Assembly (NCBI GenBank): GCA_012798485.1
Contig: JAAZND010000104.1
Span: forward strand, 1 to 16,191
Direction of reading: 5' to 3'
DNA from: Candidatus Beckwithbacteria bacterium
GTDB taxonomy: Bacteria > Patescibacteriota > Microgenomatia > UBA1400 > UBA1449
DNA length: 16,191 nucleotides
A program made the position numbers and the translations under genes. Positions 6,863 to 14,029 of this stretch are shown here, one piece after another; position 1 is the first letter of the stretch; each line of letters starts with the position of its first letter. The notes beneath the pieces are model-generated. The model had not been told where the DNA came from. It searched no databases and worked only from the letters and a program-made list of their open reading frames with translations.

Positions 6863-7198
6863 ATGAAAGCTAAAATTCATCCAAAATATAATCATGATAC
6901 CAAAGTCATCTGTGCTTGTGGTAATGTTTTTACTACCGGTTCAACTCTAGCAGAAATTAGAGTTGATATTTGTAGTGCTTGTCACCCTTTCTTTACGGGA
7001 GAAATGAAATTTGTTGATACCCAGGGAAGAGTTGAAAAATTCCAATCCAAAATCAAACAAACAGGTAAATATGTTTCCAAAAAACAAAGAAGAGCTACCA
7101 AAAGAATGGAAGAGATTGATAATACACCAAAAACTTTGAAAGATATGCTTAAAGGTGACAACAAAAAAACTGAAGAAGTCAAAGAAGCTAAAAAATAG
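6863..7198 (+). CDS. rpmE: Large-subunit ribosomal protein bL31, zinc-binding form with long tail
   Basis: bL31 bridges the two ribosomal subunits. The N-terminal MKAKIHPKYNHDTKVICACG and the Cys set C17, C19, C37 and C40 (CAC and CSAC) mark the zinc-binding C+ form. The HPFFTG signature follows at 41-46. The conserved core ends near residue 65 (FVDTQGRVEKFQSKI). The remaining 45 residues are a Lys/Glu-rich extension, making 111 aa against about 70 in most bacteria. The start is ATG 6863; only a weak GGGA lies upstream. It is transcribed alone, with its own promoter and a hairpin terminator 10 bp downstream. Confidence 0.95.
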   Translation: MKAKIHPKYNHDTKVICACGNVFTTGSTLAEIRVDICSACHPFFTGEMKFVDTQGRVEKFQSKIKQTGKYVSKKQRRATKRMEEIDNTPKTLKDMLKGDNKKTEEVKEAKK

Positions 7199-7205
7199 CT
7201 AAAGC

Positions 7206-7252
7206 AAAAACACCATGATAGATTTATTTATAAGTCTTGATGGTGTTTTTTT
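7206..7252 (+). terminator. rpmE terminator
   Basis: AAAAACACCAT (7206-7216) pairs with ATGGTGTTTTT (7240-7250), followed by two more T. The loop is 23 nt. It lies just after the bL31 stop codon and before prfA. Confidence 0.75.
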
Positions 7253-7316
7253 ATACCTAATTTGTATACTAAAATTATAATAATTTTTATTTTTTAATTT
7301 AAAATTTTTAATTAAT

Positions 7317-8216
7317 ATGATGGATATCCCAAATTATCTTAAACCCCAACTCGATAATTTTGACCAAAGAATTCAACAGACCCAAGAAATGCTTGCAGAT
7401 CCTGACATGGCACAAATGGCTCAGGAAGAAATCAATAATTTAGAAAAACAAAAACAGAACTTGTTAGATTCTCTCAAATCTAAAGATGAAGATGACGAAC
7501 AAGACTCAGAAAATCCTTTAGCTACTAAAGGAGCTATTTTGGAAATCAGAGGAGCCGCAGGTGGCGAAGAAGCCAAAATCTGGGCCAATGATCTTTTTCG
7601 TATGTATCTAAGATTTGTTGAGGAAAAAAATTGGAAATACGAGCAAAATGAATTTGGTCTTAAAATTAAAAATAAAAATGCCTATACTGCTTTACAATAT
7701 GAATCTGGAGTTCATCGTGTCCAAAGAATTCCAGAGACCGAAAAAAACGGTCGCGTTCATACCTCGACAGCTACTGTAGCTATCTTACCTATTGTCCCTC
7801 CAACTCAGATAGAAGTTAGACAGGATGATATTCATATGGATTATTTCCGTTCTGGTGGAGCTGGTGGACAAAATGTTAATAAAGTAAACACCGGTGTGAG
7901 ACTCACTCATAAACCTACCGGCATTGTAGTGGAATGCACTCTCAAAAGAACACAATTTGAAAACCGGGAAATTGCGGAAGAACTTTTACGCGGTCGTATC
8001 TGGCAGATGGAAGAAGAAAAAAGACTTGCTCAAATCAGTGAAAAAAGAGCTGCAGCTGTTGGCCACGGTATGAGATCAGAAAAAATCAGAACTTATAACT
8101 ATCCTCAAAATCGCGTTACTGATCATCGTATTAACAAGTCTTGGTATGATCTGAATAATATTGTGGATGGTAAACTGGATAAAATTATCGAAGCTTTAGA
8201 CGAAGAGTTGAAATAA
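7317..8216 (+). CDS. prfA: Peptide chain release factor 1 (compact RF1)
   Basis: RF1 recognises UAA and UAG in the ribosomal A site and releases the finished chain. The GGQ catalytic motif is at 183-185 (RSGGAGGQNVN). The stop-codon recognition tripeptide is P-E-T (139-141, in RIPETEKNGRVHTS), the RF1-type P-x-T rather than RF2's S-P-F. The C-terminal NYPQNRVTDHRI (261-272) is typical. At 299 aa it is about 60 shorter than usual: residue 1 aligns near position 60 of E. coli RF1, so the first helices of domain 1 are missing. About 10 residues are also absent in domain 2 (around 107-120). Tandem ATGs (7317 and 7320) start the gene, with no Shine-Dalgarno; a TATAAT at 7276-7281 may be its -10. 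No prmC is next to it. Confidence 0.96.
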   Translation: MMDIPNYLKPQLDNFDQRIQQTQEMLADPDMAQMAQEEINNLEKQKQNLLDSLKSKDEDDEQDSENPLATKGAILEIRGAAGGEEAKIWANDLFRMYLRFVEEKNWKYEQNEFGLKIKNKNAYTALQYESGVHRVQRIPETEKNGRVHTSTATVAILPIVPPTQIEVRQDDIHMDYFRSGGAGGQNVNKVNTGVRLTHKPTGIVVECTLKRTQFENREIAEELLRGRIWQMEEEKRLAQISEKRAAAVGHGMRSEKIRTYNYPQNRVTDHRINKSWYDLNNIVDGKLDKIIEALDEELK

Positions 8217-8232
8217 TACTTGGGGAAAATTT

Positions 8233-8271
8233 AAGAGAGCCTTTGGGTTAAAAACCCAAAGGCTCTCTTTT
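8233..8271. terminator. Strong intrinsic terminator after prfA
   Basis: A perfect 17-bp stem pairs 8233-8249 with 8253-8269 (core GAGAGCCTTTGGGTT) around a 3-A loop, followed by TTTT. It lies between convergent prfA and the DUF4349 gene. The minus-strand T-run is interrupted, so it works best for prfA. Confidence 0.85.
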
Positions 8272-8286
8272 AAAAAAACTCCTCTC

Positions 8287-9201
8287 CTATTTACTTAATT
8301 TCTTGCTGATAAATCTTACAAGCAAAACTACTGGCACAATAATCACAGAGAAAACTCCCAACCAGATTACGATCGAAGCAATACTTCGTAAAACTAGAAT
8401 TAAACTTCTGACAGCATTTTTCAAAACTGCTTCCGGTCGCCAGACTTGATCAGGGGCATATGGCAGAGATAGTTCATCCGTTGAAAGAAAAATTACAATT
8501 CTGGCATATTTACTAGTTTCGTCCATATATTTTTGCTGACCTTTGATAGCATCAATCTGATCCTGAAGGCTAAAAATTTCTCTCTGAACATTTAAAATCT
8601 GATCAGTTGTTGTAGCTTTATCCATAATTTCTTCAAAACGGGCTAAATTAGCTTGTAAAATATCTAGTCTTGCTTGATTATCTTGATATTGATCAGTAAT
8701 ATCAGTTCCTGTCGTATTTTGTGAAGCAACTTTAATCGCTTTTCTGGTCAAAAATTCCATTGTTGCATCTAGTTTTTCTGCTGGAATACGAATAACCAAT
8801 TGGCCATTGGCTTGTTTTTCGGGATTAGTGACAGAAGAATTCACCATAAAACCACCATTTTCAAGGGTATAAGTCAAAATTTCATTTGCTGTCTGTTTAA
8901 CATCTTTAACTAATAAAGAGATATTGGAATCTTTAGCTACCATTCTATCCTGCACACTAATCTGTCCACTGACAGACTCTTCAATATCTAAACCTTTAGA
9001 AGTTACGGTATTACTAGCTCTATAGCTAGAATCAGTATCATATGCTGGCATTGGGACAGAAGCAATTCCGCTAGACATTTTATAGCTTGCTGTTCTAGGA
9101 TAATTTTCCTTTACGCCTATTTTTACAAGCAGGAATAAAATAAGCAATATTAGTATAAGATAAAACTTATTTTTAGATAAAAAATCAATTATTTTTGACA
9201 T
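8287..9201 (-). CDS. DUF4349 membrane protein
   Basis: This is a 304-aa membrane protein of the DUF4349 family; the function is unknown. An N-terminal hydrophobic helix (about residues 10-28, FYLILILLILFLLVKIGV) is followed by a disordered Ser-rich stretch. The extracytoplasmic DUF4349 core is about 85-250: DSNISLLVKDV, GGFMVNSSV, GQLVIRIPAEKLDATMEFL, then a coiled-coil-like helical segment rich in Gln, Asp and Glu (about 168-225). The core closes with ARIVIFLSTDE. A second membrane helix is at about 268-296. The frame also allows TTG at 9207, but ATG 9201 is preferred because a TATATT -10 box overlaps that TTG. It lies 94 bp downstream of the HtrA gene on the same strand. Confidence 0.88.
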   Translation of the reverse strand: MSKIIDFLSKNKFYLILILLILFLLVKIGVKENYPRTASYKMSSGIASVPMPAYDTDSSYRASNTVTSKGLDIEESVSGQISVQDRMVAKDSNISLLVKDVKQTANEILTYTLENGGFMVNSSVTNPEKQANGQLVIRIPAEKLDATMEFLTRKAIKVASQNTTGTDITDQYQDNQARLDILQANLARFEEIMDKATTTDQILNVQREIFSLQDQIDAIKGQQKYMDETSKYARIVIFLSTDELSLPYAPDQVWRPEAVLKNAVRSLILVLRSIASIVIWLGVFSVIIVPVVLLVRFISKKLSK

Positions 9202-9206
9202 AGACA

Positions 9207-9236
9207 AATATAATCTTTGGGATTAATTTTTGTTAA
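9207..9236 (-). promoter_or_regulatory. Promoter of the DUF4349 gene, leaderless
   Basis: The minus strand reads TTAACA (9236-9231), an 18-bp spacer and TATATT (9212-9207). Only 5 nt separate the -10 from ATG 9201, so RNA would start at or within a base of the start codon. This decides against the upstream TTG start. Confidence 0.5.
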
Positions 9237-9294
9237 ATAAATAATAATTTTAATATATCAGATATTTTGCTAAGAAAAAAGGCAAAATTACTTT

Positions 9295-10521
9295 CTAATT
9301 AGAATTAGAGGTAGCATCTCCCAGTTTGACATCCACGGTCTGTTTTTGACCATTTCGCCAATATTCAATACTTATATTATCTCCTATTTTTTTGCTAGAG
9401 ATTAATTTTGCTAAACCACCTTCAACATTTGATAAACTTTGTCCATCAATTTTGATCACAATATCGCCTTGTTTCAAACCAGCTTTAGAAGCTGGAGAAT
9501 TATCAACTACTTCAACTAAATAAGCTCCTTCTGGAATCTCATTAAGTATTGATAAATCTCTGGAAATCATTTTATATTTTACTCCCAAAAAAGCTCGTTC
9601 AAATTTTCCGGTCTCGTTAAAATTAGTAATCGCCTCTTTGATGACATTGATAGGAATGGAAAAAGAAATTCCCTCAGCTCCTACAGAAGTAGCGACATTA
9701 ACTCCAATCACTTGTCCTGAAGAGTTAATTAAAGGACCACCGGAATTACCGGGGTTAATAGCTGCATCTGTCTGGATTACATTTTCTAATCTTTCTGAAC
9801 CAATGCCATATCCACTCGTAGTCACTCCTCGACCTAAACCAGAAACCACCCCTGTAGTAACGGTATTACGAAATTCCCCTAATGCTGTTCCAATAGCAAT
9901 TACAAACTGCCCTACTTTCAGCTGATCAGAATCACCCAAAGGTAAAGGATTTAAATCATAATTCTCAATTTTTATAATCGCAATATCCAAAGTAGGATCA
10001 CGATAAATATTGGAAACTTTATATTCTTTATTATCAGCAGAAATAATTTTGTATGTTGCCTGTGTATCAGAAACCACATGTTTATTGGTCACAATCAGTC
10101 CGTCTTTAGTAATGACAAAGCCAGTGCCGATATTTTGTTCAATTTGCTGTTCTTCCACTTGTGGTTGGATTTGAGGAGAATTAAAAAAGCTAAATGGATC
10201 GAAAAGCCCAGAAAAAGGATCTCCAGTCACTACTTTCTGACTCTTATGTATTCCTACTGTCACAACTGAAGGCGAAGCTTTATCTACCACTTCAACCACC
10301 AGATCTTCTTCTTTAACTATTTGTTTTTCTATAAGTCCTTGATTTTCTACTATCTCACTTTTATTAGTTTGACTTTTACCAAAGGTAATTTTGTTATTAC
10401 TGATTTTGCCAAGATAAGAATTAATCTGGTCTAAATTAACAAGACTATTTAGTGAAACACCTAGCCACATACCTAAACCAAGAATAACAACGGCAATCAC
10501 GATAATTGTCTTTTTACTCAT
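9295..10521 (-). CDS. HtrA/DegP-like trypsin-type serine protease with one PDZ domain
   Basis: HtrA proteases degrade misfolded proteins outside the cytoplasmic membrane. This 408-aa protein has a signal anchor (residues about 5-24) and a disordered linker. The trypsin-like domain (about 75-300) has the full triad: H148 (TNKHVVS), D179 (DPTLDIAII) and S260 (NPGNSGGPL). One PDZ domain (about 308-402, with FLGVKYK and SPASKAGLKQGDIVIKIDG) follows, fitting the DegS/HhoA layout of anchor-protease-one PDZ. The start is ATG 10521, with no Shine-Dalgarno; TAAAAT ends 9 nt before the ATG but no -35 fits. Its position between DUF4349 and bL9, with an S41 peptidase nearby, makes a local envelope-protease group. 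Confidence 0.95.
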   Translation of the reverse strand: MSKKTIIVIAVVILGLGMWLGVSLNSLVNLDQINSYLGKISNNKITFGKSQTNKSEIVENQGLIEKQIVKEEDLVVEVVDKASPSVVTVGIHKSQKVVTGDPFSGLFDPFSFFNSPQIQPQVEEQQIEQNIGTGFVITKDGLIVTNKHVVSDTQATYKIISADNKEYKVSNIYRDPTLDIAIIKIENYDLNPLPLGDSDQLKVGQFVIAIGTALGEFRNTVTTGVVSGLGRGVTTSGYGIGSERLENVIQTDAAINPGNSGGPLINSSGQVIGVNVATSVGAEGISFSIPINVIKEAITNFNETGKFERAFLGVKYKMISRDLSILNEIPEGAYLVEVVDNSPASKAGLKQGDIVIKIDGQSLSNVEGGLAKLISSKKIGDNISIEYWRNGQKQTVDVKLGDATSNSN

Positions 10522-10546
10522 AATTATATTATTTTAATCAATTTAT

Positions 10547-10571
10547 AAAATCCCTTTGGCTAAGGGATTTT
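10547..10571 (-). terminator. rplI terminator
   Basis: A 10-bp stem pairs 10547-10556 (AAAATCCCTT) with 10562-10571 (AAGGGATTTT) around a 5-nt loop, followed on minus by a short T/A-rich tail. It lies 80 bp after the bL9 stop codon and just before the HtrA gene. Confidence 0.6.
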
Positions 10572-10652
10572 TATAAACAATTAAAATAAGCAATAGTTAA
10601 ATTTATTTTTTCAAAATGATATTTCATATTTAACAACTAAGAGATGAATTTT

Positions 10653-11060
10653 TTATGAAGCTATAACCTTCAATTTAATCTGTGTTTTATTTACTCCAAT
10701 TTTTAAATCAATTAAATATTCACCTGTCTTTTTAATTGGCTCTTTAAGTTTAATTATTATTTTATCTTTTATTTTTAAAGCTTTTTTGATATTTTGCTCT
10801 CCAATACTACCATAAAGTTCACCTTTTTCATTTGCTTTGGTTTTTATAGTGTAAATTTTGCCTTCAAGCTGTTTGGCTTGTTTTTCTTGATTTAAGTGTT
10901 GAGCTTCCAGCTTGTCTTGCTGATTCTTTTTTTCCTCTTCCAATTTATCCAAAAGATTATCATCAACCTTTTCTGCCAGTCCTTTGGGAAAAAGAAAATT
11001 TAAAGCATAACCGTCTTTAACTTCTTTAATTTGTTTGGTTTTTTTGATAAAAACTTTCAT
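10653..11060 (-). CDS. rplI: Large-subunit ribosomal protein bL9 with shortened N-terminal hairpin
   Basis: bL9 binds 23S rRNA near the L1 stalk. The N-terminal domain signature VKDGYALNFLFPKGLA (residues 14-29) is clear. The 28-60 stretch is a long charged connecting helix. The C-terminal domain has GKIYTIKTKANEKGELYGSI (67-86) and KKTGEYLIDLKI (110-121). Total length is 135 aa against about 148. The first beta hairpin is about 10 residues short: MKVFIKKTKQIKEVKDGY replaces the usual MKV-(I/L)LLEDV-x-GLGKKGDVVEVKDGY, so the Gly/Lys-rich loop is lost. The start is ATG 11060; a TAAATT lies 6 nt upstream and no Shine-Dalgarno is seen. It is separate from the rpsF-ssb-rpsR operon that it often joins. 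Confidence 0.92.
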   Translation of the reverse strand: MKVFIKKTKQIKEVKDGYALNFLFPKGLAEKVDDNLLDKLEEEKKNQQDKLEAQHLNQEKQAKQLEGKIYTIKTKANEKGELYGSIGEQNIKKALKIKDKIIIKLKEPIKKTGEYLIDLKIGVNKTQIKLKVIAS

Positions 11061-11081
11061 AGTTAAAATTTAAAAACCAAT

Positions 11082-11365
11082 TTAGTTTTTAAACGATAAT
11101 AAAGTATAATTTTGTAATAAAATACTATACATTAAACAATCCTCTGCCTTTTTACGATCATTTTCTCTCTTTAAAGTATCTGTTTCTATTTTATGTAATA
11201 TGTCTTTATATATGGTTTAAGCTGATCTTTTTTTAAAAAATTGAGCCACTTTGAAGCCCCCTCGGAAAAAACTTGAGTATTGTGAAAAGACTCACGTTTA
11301 ATGCTTAAAGAAATTCTAGTCAAGTCATTAACCAAAGATAGTAAATAAATTTTAGTTTGATCCAT
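11082..11365 (-). pseudogene. Small unrecognised protein gene broken by a frameshift
   Basis: ATG 11365 opens 59 coding-like residues (MDQTKIYLLSLVNDLTRISL, then SIKRESFHNTQVFSEGASKW) to TAG at 11188-11186. In another frame, from about 11200, the reading resumes as KDILHKIETDTLKRENDRKK and AEDCLMYSILLQNYTLLSF, ending TAA at 11084-11082. Joining them gives about 94 aa, probably all alpha-helical. The shift lies in the TATATAAAG repeat near 11200. I do not recognise the family. It lies 21 bp before the bL9 start, so bL9's promoter would lie in the tail of this relic. Confidence 0.6.
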
Positions 11366-11408
11366 AAATTTGGCTAAAAAAATATTCAGTTAATTTTTTA
11401 TATTCATT

Positions 11409-11696
11409 CTATAAATTCTTATCTTCAATTACATTAATATTATTTTCTACAGGTCTAATATTAATCATGGCATTATAATCTATGCATTTTGTTTCTAAAT
11501 CAATTCCTCCTCACCATAAATCTTGCTGCTTGGAACCATTTTGCAATAAAAATTGCTCACTATCGAAATGTAATGGTACGCCGGCACTACAAATTTTAAG
11601 CCTTAAGTTTATTACTGTTTTGATATAAAAACCAAAAGCTTCTTTTAACTTTTCTATTTCTGTCTTTATATAAGGCTTATTTTTAATAATGATCAT
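11409..11696 (-). pseudogene. DUF5674 protein, interrupted by an in-frame TGA
   Basis: ATG 11696 opens MIIIKNKPYIKTEIEKLKEA, then FGFYIKTVINLRLKICSAG, LHFDSEQFLLQNGSKQQDLW, and TGA at 11513-11511. The same frame continues GGIDLETKCIDYNAMINIRP to TAG at 11411-11409. The elements V-x-L-x3-I, G-x-LH-D-x-E-x-LL-x-GS-x-Q-DLW and (I/Y)xxMINIRP, in this order, match DUF5674, a small family of unknown function that I recall as common in Candidate Phyla Radiation genomes. The full reading is about 95 residues, close to family size, but the expected N-x-S arginine-rich ending is eroded. TTGACA lies about 30 nt before the ATG. One nonsense change is enough to explain the break. Confidence 0.75.
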
Positions 11697-11759
11697 TTGG
11701 CTATATCTTCTTATAACTTTGCTCTTTTGTCAAAATCAGGAATTGATCTGTGGAAGAAT

Positions 11760-13085
11760 TTATTGCAGCGCCATTTCTGTTGCTTTATTAAGTTGAGTAT
11801 CAACAGTAGGATTATTTGGATCCAAATCAACTTTGACATCAGGCTCAAGTCCTTTGTCATGGACCCATTCCCCATTTGGAGTCAACCAGCGAGCAATAGT
11901 AATGTGAACTCCAGCTCCATTTTCCAAATCCTCAGCCGATTGGATTGTGCCTTTGCCAAAAGAAGTGGTTCCGACAATCTTAGCTCTACCATTATCTCTC
12001 AAAGCTCCAGCCAAAATTTCCGAAGCCGAAGCACTACCGGCATTCACCAAAACTACCAAAGGCATATCCAAAAGTCTTCCCACACGGGAAGTTTTAAAGA
12101 TTTGATCAGGAGTATTGGCATTCTCTTGTTTGACTACCACTTTACCTAAGGGTAAAAACTCAGCTGATAAATTGACAGCTTCATTCATATAACCGCCTGG
12201 ATTATTTCTTAAATCTAAGACTACTCCACCTAGATCCTTCTGTTTGGCTAAAATTTTCTCAATCGCTTCATCCCATTGAGAAGCAGTCAATTCGCCAAAA
12301 CGACTTAATTTGAGATGAGCAACAAGTTTACCACTGCCAGTTGCTTCTTTAGTATATTGTCCATTGATATATTGACCAAAATCTACTTCAACTGAAGGGA
12401 CAATGATTTCTTCACGCACAATAGTCACTTCGTAAGATTTAGAATCGCCTTCATGTAATAAAGTTAAGGTTACTGACGTTCCTTTTTCTCCTCTTATTTT
12501 TTCTAACGCATCTTGTAAGTTTAAATTATAAGCATCTTCATCTATTCCTTTTTGAGAATCTTTAATGTGGAGAATATAATCTCCAGCTTTAACTCCCAGT
12601 TTTTCTGCTGGCATACCAGAAAGAGGAGCAATCACAGCTAATTGATCTTTTTTATATCCAAGCTGAATTCCAACTCCAAAAAAAGAACCATTTAAATTTT
12701 CCTTGGAAGTTTTATTTTCGGTAGGTGGGAAAAAGGCAGTATAAGGATCTCCTAAAGCTTTAACCATCCCTTCTGCAGCCCCATTTACCATTTTTTGGTA
12801 ATCAATTTTATCTTGAAAAAGATAATTTGCTTCCACCTTGTCCCAAACTTGCCAAAAAAGAGACATGTCTACATTTTTATTACTTGGCTGTGAGCGATTG
12901 ATAGTCTGCTCTTGCGCAATATTACCTTTAGTTTCATTTTTCAAAACTGGTAAAAGATCGTTCCAAGTTTTAATTTGATGAACACCCAAAAAATAGCCGG
13001 CATAACCTGAGATAATTACAAAACAAAGGGTCAAAACTAAATTACGAATAGTGGTAAGTTTTAATTTCTGAACTAATTTTGGCAT
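11760..13085 (-). CDS. S41 C-terminal processing peptidase (CtpA/Prc family)
   Basis: S41 peptidases cleave the C-termini of exported proteins outside the membrane. This 441-aa protein has an N-terminal membrane helix (about 12-34), an N-terminal helical domain including LGDPYTAFFPP (111-121), and a PDZ domain (about 130-225, with FFGVGIQLGYK and AEKLGVKAGDYILHI). The catalytic domain contains VVLDLRNNPGG (288-298). The Ser-Lys dyad is S353 in GSASASEILAG and K378 in FGKGTIQ; D364 has the spacing of D441 in E. coli Prc. All key residues are present, so it should be active. The start is ATG 13085 with a promoter 6 nt upstream and no Shine-Dalgarno. Confidence 0.95.
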   Translation of the reverse strand: MPKLVQKLKLTTIRNLVLTLCFVIISGYAGYFLGVHQIKTWNDLLPVLKNETKGNIAQEQTINRSQPSNKNVDMSLFWQVWDKVEANYLFQDKIDYQKMVNGAAEGMVKALGDPYTAFFPPTENKTSKENLNGSFFGVGIQLGYKKDQLAVIAPLSGMPAEKLGVKAGDYILHIKDSQKGIDEDAYNLNLQDALEKIRGEKGTSVTLTLLHEGDSKSYEVTIVREEIIVPSVEVDFGQYINGQYTKEATGSGKLVAHLKLSRFGELTASQWDEAIEKILAKQKDLGGVVLDLRNNPGGYMNEAVNLSAEFLPLGKVVVKQENANTPDQIFKTSRVGRLLDMPLVVLVNAGSASASEILAGALRDNGRAKIVGTTSFGKGTIQSAEDLENGAGVHITIARWLTPNGEWVHDKGLEPDVKVDLDPNNPTVDTQLNKATEMALQ

Positions 13086-13091
13086 AGAATA

Positions 13092-13119
13092 ATCATAACC
13101 TGAAATTACTAAATTGCAA
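13092..13119 (-). promoter_or_regulatory. Promoter of the S41 peptidase gene, leaderless
   Basis: The minus strand reads TTGCAA (13119-13114), a 16-bp spacer and TATGAT (13097-13092). The -10 ends 6 nt before ATG 13085, which places transcription start on the A of the start codon. Confidence 0.55.
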
Positions 13120-13150
13120 GGGAATTTTTTGTGTAAAACTAAGCTAGCTA

Positions 13151-13921
13151 CTAGCTAATAATAATTAATTCTCTTTCTCTACCTTTGATCTCCAATTGCT
13201 TATTATGCAATCTTGAAACTTTAGTCTCTGCCGGTAAAACCATAAAAGCAAGATGAATTTTGTCAGCAAATTTACGACAGATTTGGTAAGCTTCATCAGT
13301 ATTATCACTCAAAGCGACAATACCATACACTCCTACAGCCGACGCTTTAAATAATTCACAGCTATTTGGCAAATTTCTAATGATTAAAATCTTTTCTTTC
13401 ATTTCTGGGATGATACTTTTTTGATCAAATTCTTCTTCCAAAACCCAAGCTATACCTTGACAATTACCAAAACCCAAAGTTAAACTATCTACCTCAGTTT
13501 CTTTTTCTTCTTCCTGAACTTTCGAAGGTCTCATAAAAGTTTTAGCTGATTTTTTCTTTTCTTTATCTTTAGTTTTAGTTTTTTTGTCTTCTTTAATCTC
13601 TTTTTTTTCTTCTTGTTTAATCTCACTTGGTTCTGGATCCACATTATCTATTTTTTCTTCCGCAACTTTTTCTTCACCAGTTTTTAAAATGATGGTTCCA
13701 TTCTCCTGATCAATATTTACAATCACTCCACTCATCGGAGATTTGATCACGGTTTTGCCAATGCCAACAAAGCTTTTTTTCAAAGCAATAATATCATCAG
13801 TCTGAATATGATCACCTATAGATTTGGTGAGAAATTTAGTAATCTGATCTACCTTTATTTTTAAAGGTTTGGCAATATCAATAGCTACTATTTCTGGTAG
13901 AGGTAAAGAGTTATCAGTCAT
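13151..13921 (-). CDS. Unrecognised protein: barrel-sandwich-like N-terminus, charged linker, conserved C-domain
   Basis: This 256-aa protein of unknown function has no signal peptide or membrane helix, so it is probably cytosolic. Residues about 10-86 alternate short strands and turns (VDQITKFLTKSIGDHIQTDD, TVIKSPMSGVIVNIDQENGT, IILKTGEEKVAEEK). The 'G-D-x-I-x-x-x-D-x-I-A' and 'SPMSGVI' pattern resembles barrel-sandwich hybrid (biotinyl/lipoyl-like) folds, but the modified Lys motif (MKM or DKA) is absent. Residues 87-145 are almost pure Lys/Glu. Residues 146-256 form a separate alpha/beta domain (LGFGNCQGIAWVLEEEFDQK, LIIRNLPNSCELFKASAVGV, YGIVALS, EYRLHN-like turn, REREL end). The start is ATG 13921. 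It is followed 65 bp later by the S41 peptidase gene. Confidence 0.65.
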   Translation of the reverse strand: MTDNSLPLPEIVAIDIAKPLKIKVDQITKFLTKSIGDHIQTDDIIALKKSFVGIGKTVIKSPMSGVIVNIDQENGTIILKTGEEKVAEEKIDNVDPEPSEIKQEEKKEIKEDKKTKTKDKEKKKSAKTFMRPSKVQEEEKETEVDSLTLGFGNCQGIAWVLEEEFDQKSIIPEMKEKILIIRNLPNSCELFKASAVGVYGIVALSDNTDEAYQICRKFADKIHLAFMVLPAETKVSRLHNKQLEIKGRERELIIIS

Positions 13922-13982
13922 ATTATTAATTTAATTTACATAAAAATTTTACATGTTAATTATTAGATAAACAAGAAGCGAT

Positions 13983-14011
13983 AAAAAAAGCATCGGTTTC
14001 CCGATGCTTTT
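13983..14011 (-). terminator. Terminator of the rpsF-ssb-rpsR operon
   Basis: A perfect 11-bp stem pairs AAAAGCATCGG (13986-13996) with CCGATGCTTTT (14001-14011) around a 4-nt loop. On the minus strand the stem is followed by a T-run from 13989 to 13983. It lies 19 bp after the bS18 stop codon. Confidence 0.88.
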
Positions 14012-14029
14012 ATATTTTTTTTAAAAAAA

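Noticed and set aside
9202..9207. TTG start two codons upstream for the DUF4349 protein
   Set aside because: The TTG overlaps the -10 box, and an ATG follows two codons later.
9264..9288. Hairpin ATTTTGC/GCAAAAT after the HtrA gene as a terminator
   Set aside because: The stem is only 7 bp of mostly AT, the loop is 11 nt and no T-run follows on the minus strand.
9638..9925. 95-aa plus-strand ORF
   Set aside because: It is antisense to the HtrA protease domain, with Pro/Thr-rich shadow composition.
6195..11513. Internal TGA codons (6195-6197 and 11513-11511) as sense codons in an altered genetic code
   Set aside because: The gene at 3379-3831 ends in TGA. Intact genes use normal codons, and the same relics also carry TAA or frameshifts, so plain decay explains them.
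11697..12149. 150-aa plus-strand ORF
   Set aside because: It is antisense to the S41 peptidase gene, whose catalytic region it overlaps; its composition is that of a shadow frame.
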